DNA of 64,000 nt from Roseibium album. Lineage in GTDB: Bacteria; Pseudomonadota; Alphaproteobacteria; Rhizobiales; Stappiaceae. Of this stretch, positions 60,753 to 64,000 are shown piece after piece. Position numbers and translations under genes: made by a program. The notes below the pieces were generated by a model. It was not told the origin of the DNA. It worked only from the letters and a program-made list of their open reading frames with translations, and ran no database searches. The DNA is taken from the NCBI RefSeq assembly GCF_001404515.1, contig NZ_CXWE01000009.1, forward strand, positions 1 through 64,000, in the 5' to 3' direction. How positions within the stretch are numbered: position 1 is the first letter of the stretch; each line of letters begins with the position of its first letter.

Positions 60753-62186
60753 TTGAAACCGAAGTCTCGCGCAGACGATTTTTCTAAATCAAACGGTGCT
60801 GAAGAGCCGGGGCAAAAATCGCTTGGAATGAAAGATACAGGGGTGGACCGTCTGCCCCAACCCTTCCGTGCGATGATCATCGAGCCGGTTCTACAGCTGC
60901 GTGGTGATGCCGGCCAGCAGGACCTGCGCGGCAACAGAAGCCCGGAAGCGCGCCTGGATGAGGCAATCGGTCTGAGCGCAGCGATCAACCTTCAGATATT
61001 TCACGCAGGTGTTGTCAAGATAAACAATCCCAAACCGGGAACTCTTTTCGGCGACGGGAAAGTCTCGGAACTTGCGGGCATCGTTGCCAGTGAAGACCTG
61101 GATCTGGTCGTGATCGATCATCCGCTTTCTCCTGTTCAGCAACGGAACCTGGAGCGCCGGTTGAAGACAAAGGTCATTGACCGGACAGGGCTCATCCTGG
61201 AAATCTTTGGAGACAGGGCTCGGACCAAGGAAGGTCGCCTTCAGGTGGATCTTGCGCACCTGTCCTGGCAAAAAAGCCGGCTCGTCCGCTCGTGGACACA
61301 CCTGGAACGTCAGCGAGGCGGCGCCGGTTTCATGGGTGGACCGGGGGAGACCCAGATCGAGGCCGACCGTCGTCAGATCCAGGACAGGATCATTGCGCTT
61401 CAAAAGCAGCTGGATGGCGTTCGTCGCACGCGGAACCTTCACAGGAGAAAACGCAAGAAAATTCCCCAGCCTGTCGTCGCACTTGTGGGATATACGAATG
61501 CCGGCAAGTCGACGCTGTTCAACCGACTGACGGAATCGGATGTGTTTGCAAAGGATCTTCTGTTCGCAACGCTCGATCCTACCTTGCGCAAGATAACCCT
61601 GCCGCATGGCAAAGAGGTCATCCTTTCCGATACCGTCGGCTTCATCTCCGATCTTCCGACGCATCTTGTGGCTGCGTTCCGGGCAACGCTCGAAGAAGTT
61701 CTCGAAGCGGATCTCATCCTGCATGTGCGGGATATTTCCCACTCCGACACCGAAGCGCAGGCCGAGGATGTAAAGAAGACGCTCAGTGACCTGGGTGTTG
61801 ATGCCCTGACGGGCGCTCCCGTTATCGAGGTCTGGAACAAGATCGATTGTCTTGACGAAGCTTATCGGGAAAAACTGCTGTCGGAAGCAGGGCAGGAAGG
61901 GCCGGTGGCCTTGTCGGCCCTTACCGGCGCCGGTATCGAGCAACTCGCAGGGAGGATAGATGCCTTTATCGCCAGGCATGACGATATCCTGAGTGTCAAA
62001 CTGCCGGTCGTGGAAGGCGCATTGCTCGCCAAACTCTATCAGATGGCCGACGTGATGGAGCGTGTTGACGGGGAAGACTTCGTGACCGCCGAGGTTCGTG
62101 TTTCAGACAAGCAGCGCGGACCGTTTCGGGAATTGTTTTCCGACTATGTTTTTTCTGATGACAGCGACGATCAACCGAATTCATGA
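60753..62186 (+). CDS. hflX: GTPase HflX
   Basis: HflX is a ribosome-associated GTPase that splits stalled or heat-damaged ribosomes. After an N-terminal HflX domain (ARLDEAIGLSAAINLQIFHA; NPKPGTLFGDGKVSELAGIV; RGGAGFMGGPGETQIEADRR), the G domain has GYTNAGKSTLFNRLTESD (G1), LSDTVGFISDLP (G3) and VWNKIDCLD (G4). The frame begins with TTG immediately after the hfq stop (477 residues), while an ATG at 60828 would give 452; the exact start is unsettled. The hfq-hflX pair is widely conserved. Confidence 0.94.
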   Translation: MKPKSRADDFSKSNGAEEPGQKSLGMKDTGVDRLPQPFRAMIIEPVLQLRGDAGQQDLRGNRSPEARLDEAIGLSAAINLQIFHAGVVKINNPKPGTLFGDGKVSELAGIVASEDLDLVVIDHPLSPVQQRNLERRLKTKVIDRTGLILEIFGDRARTKEGRLQVDLAHLSWQKSRLVRSWTHLERQRGGAGFMGGPGETQIEADRRQIQDRIIALQKQLDGVRRTRNLHRRKRKKIPQPVVALVGYTNAGKSTLFNRLTESDVFAKDLLFATLDPTLRKITLPHGKEVILSDTVGFISDLPTHLVAAFRATLEEVLEADLILHVRDISHSDTEAQAEDVKKTLSDLGVDALTGAPVIEVWNKIDCLDEAYREKLLSEAGQEGPVALSALTGAGIEQLAGRIDAFIARHDDILSVKLPVVEGALLAKLYQMADVMERVDGEDFVTAEVRVSDKQRGPFRELFSDYVFSDDSDDQPNS

Positions 62187-62236
62187 CAAAGTCGGGTTTC
62201 GGTTGAGTTCGCCGAGGCTACGGCAACAGCATAGAC

Positions 62237-63523
62237 CTAGATCTTTCCGGAAATCGTTGAGAGTTCGTCTTGCCGGTTACGTGTCACGACCAGACTCACG
62301 ACCGCGGCAACGAGACTGGCGAGTGTGATAAAAATGATTGCCCAGACAGTTTCCTGAAGATGTGCCACGGCAGCCAGAGTTGCCGAAAGGCAAATCATCA
62401 TGATCCGGACAAACGATCTTGCCACCGCAATGCCGTTCACGCGCTGATCCTTGGGTGCGATATCCATGTAGTAGAGGTTTAGCACAGTGATTATTCCCCT
62501 GACGGCAACTGTCACCGTGAAGAGTGCCGCAGCGTGGATCCTGACATCATGGTCGATGTCATAGATATGCAGGATCGCGAGTGTCGCCCCTGCAACGGCC
62601 ACCAACAGGGCGCTTGCGACCATGACAAGCCGGTGCGAGACATTGTTGAGTGCACCCCACAGCGGGCCTGCAACTATGTAACCCATCGCATAGGAAATTA
62701 TCAAAGCCGTCAGTCCCTTGTTCGATGCGTGATGCGATTCCGCGGAGATGAGCGAGAAGAAGGGTACAGAGAGAACGACCATGGCAAAGATCAATCTCAA
62801 GGCAATGAATTTTCTGAACCAGCCGTGCCGCATCATTGTGACTGTGTTGGAAATGTAGTTTGAAAGCGCCTCAATCGGGGACCGGGTTGCTGGCTCTCTC
62901 ATTGAAGCACTGGCAGAAAAATCCCTGACAGCCAGCACAGCGCATGCCGAGAGCGTGAAACATGTGACCCCGATTGCGACAACGATCGAGTGCCGGTGAA
63001 GTGGCGGCAAGTCGAGTGTCAATTCATGCGCAAGCCAGGTGAGTGCGACCGCGATGCCGCCGCCCAGCGCCATTTGTGCATATTTCAGTGTCATCCTTGA
63101 GCGTGAATTCAGGTTGTCGCTGATGAAATCAGTCTGCAGCAGTTGTTGAAATTCATCGACCATCCCCATCACGAATACACAGGCAATGAAGACAAGCATT
63201 GTCTGCAATTTGTCACCGAACAGGACGGCGATAATCGTCGCACCGAAACACACAGCCAGCGTCATGTCGGACAATGACAGGGCGCGTTTCCGATTTCTGA
63301 TCCTGGCGATTGCGTCAAAGAAAAAGATGTCTGTCAGCGAACTTGCCGCCTGGCGAATGGAAACCAGAGCGCCCACGAGAAAGATGGGCATGTCCAAAGA
63401 CACGGCGAGAAATGTCAGGACGATTGAAGGGCTGGCCATCATCCATGCAGCCTGAGCCAAAGTGCTCTGACCGGTCAGCAGTGGAAGGTTTCTTCGTTCC
63501 TTGGAGGCCGTTTTCTTGTTCAT
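62237..63523 (-). CDS. MFS-type transporter of unknown substrate
   Basis: A 428-residue integral membrane protein with about twelve hydrophobic segments in two halves, fitting the major facilitator superfamily. The segment SIVLTFLAVSLDMPIFLVGA lies near the start, followed by a long charged central loop (about 205-235). The second half starts RLIFAMVVLSVPFFSLISAE. No substrate-specific motif is recognised. It converges on hflX with 50 bases between stops and is divided from the next minus-strand gene by 203 bases. Confidence 0.75.
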   Translation of the reverse strand: MNKKTASKERRNLPLLTGQSTLAQAAWMMASPSIVLTFLAVSLDMPIFLVGALVSIRQAASSLTDIFFFDAIARIRNRKRALSLSDMTLAVCFGATIIAVLFGDKLQTMLVFIACVFVMGMVDEFQQLLQTDFISDNLNSRSRMTLKYAQMALGGGIAVALTWLAHELTLDLPPLHRHSIVVAIGVTCFTLSACAVLAVRDFSASASMREPATRSPIEALSNYISNTVTMMRHGWFRKFIALRLIFAMVVLSVPFFSLISAESHHASNKGLTALIISYAMGYIVAGPLWGALNNVSHRLVMVASALLVAVAGATLAILHIYDIDHDVRIHAAALFTVTVAVRGIITVLNLYYMDIAPKDQRVNGIAVARSFVRIMMICLSATLAAVAHLQETVWAIIFITLASLVAAVVSLVVTRNRQDELSTISGKI

Positions 63524-63726
63524 TGTCTAGCCTGTTCAATGCTGGAAAACCTGAGTACCAATTTCTGGCTCTAGACGAAAGTGTCCAGGCCATCTGTGGC
63601 GTCAACTGCTCGAAATGAACTTGAAATTGCCGGAGGGGCTGCAAATGGGATCTGCCGCGTTGGAGCAAATATGCAGAGACACGCGGCTGGATTCGAGGCC
63701 GGCAAAGTCAGGACACGGAAATGAAG
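63524..63726. other. Gap upstream of the MFS gene
   Basis: About 200 bases without a convincing gene. A plus-strand open frame from 63615 crosses it but mostly shadows the coding strand of the next gene. The MFS promoter is presumably here. Confidence 0.35.
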
Positions 63727-64000
63727 TTACCTGGCTTCAGCGTCGGAAGGGGGAGTGTCCAACAAACAGCAAACGACCTTTGGCCCGGTGTCTTTTTCAA
63801 TTAGCTCATTCAGCAGGTCAAGACGTTCCTCGTAGCCCGAGGACCGGTGGATCGCGAGCGACAAAGGCTGTATTTGCAGTATTCCGGTACTTTTATCTAT
63901 TCCGTTCAGCGACAGCTTGTCGGCCAGATGCAGGATGACTTCCGGGTCGGTCAGGGCGGCATCGATGCGGCCTGCTGCCAGGATACGAGCGAGGTCTTCC
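63727..64000 (-). CDS. Periplasmic solute-binding-type protein, C-terminal part
   Basis: The frame is open to the window edge, so only the last 90 residues are seen. They read RILAAGRIDAALTDPEVIL and SLAIHRSSGYEERLDLLNEL, the late lobe pattern of bacterial extracellular solute-binding family 3 proteins (a variable strand, then an end helix that counts repeats of L and E). The carboxyl end has an unusual CCLLD run. Whether it belongs to a transporter or a sensor cannot be seen. Confidence 0.55.
   Translation of the reverse strand, partial: EDLARILAAGRIDAALTDPEVILHLADKLSLNGIDKSTGILQIQPLSLAIHRSSGYEERLDLLNELIEKDTGPKVVCCLLDTPPSDAEAR

Noticed and set aside
60891..61979. A 362-codon antisense frame over hflX
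   Set aside because: HflX GTPase motifs fix the plus strand; the antisense frame has no recognisable features.

Overview
The window is a chromosomal segment of an alphaproteobacterium. GC content is moderate to high, with short intergenic gaps and operons rich in housekeeping genes. Several gene blocks are typical of the class: ppiD-trpD-trpC-moaC-moeA, tpiA-secG-pyrG, ftsB/divIC-like-pdhA-pdhB-pdhC-lpdA-lipA-coq10, cinA-ispDF (fused), and dusB-ntrB-ntrC-ntrY-ntrX-trkA-dat-hfq-hflX. These point to Hyphomicrobiales, and the overall look resembles the Roseibium/Labrenzia (Stappiaceae) group. That placement is inferred from gene content and order; no database search was made.

Layout. 0-3.5 kb: the 3' end of a CoxM-like flavoprotein gene with a strong terminator, then a type I secretion ABC/HlyD pair. 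3.5-9 kb (minus strand): moeA, moaC, trpC, trpD and ppiD in one tight operon. 9.2-17.6 kb (plus): tpiA, secG, pyrG, a VOC-family protein and a two-gene RND efflux pump. 17.7-22.5 kb is accessory: a small unknown gene, a secreted esterase, two long gene-free stretches, tRNA-Lys(UUU), an AT-rich patch, a small unknown gene and a lone TAXI-type binding protein. 22.6-36.5 kb: ccdA, a SPOR-like envelope protein, glmU-glmS-GNAT, DUF454 and DUF502 membrane proteins, an L7/L12-like small protein with recG, then sdhE-mfd. 36.5-38 kb: a small AT-richer unknown, a pcm-like methyltransferase and an FtsB/DivIC-like gene. 38-46.7 kb: the pyruvate dehydrogenase genes, followed by an accessory insert (an unknown, and two GlsB/YeaQ membrane proteins around an A1S_2505-like gene), then lipA and coq10/ratA. 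46.7-48.3 kb: three tandem paralogous secreted proteins of no family I recognise. 48.4-62.2 kb: cinA, ispDF, dusB, the NtrBC and NtrYX systems, trkA, dat, hfq and hflX. 62.2-64 kb: an MFS transporter and a truncated periplasmic binding protein.

Functional links. pdhA/B/C and lpdA encode the whole pyruvate dehydrogenase complex, and lipA makes the lipoyl cofactor for the two lipoyl domains encoded here. moaC and moeA act in molybdenum cofactor synthesis, which may serve the CoxM-type molybdoenzyme at the left edge. glmS and glmU supply UDP-GlcNAc for the envelope. NtrBC/NtrYX with Hfq form a nitrogen/redox regulatory block. The best candidates for undescribed biology are the triplicated two-cysteine secreted proteins (46672-48334), the free-standing L7/L12-like protein beside recG, the GlsB/A1S_2505/GlsB cassette, and the small TTG-start gene at 36563. 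I found no CRISPR array, insertion sequence, prophage or obvious defence island.
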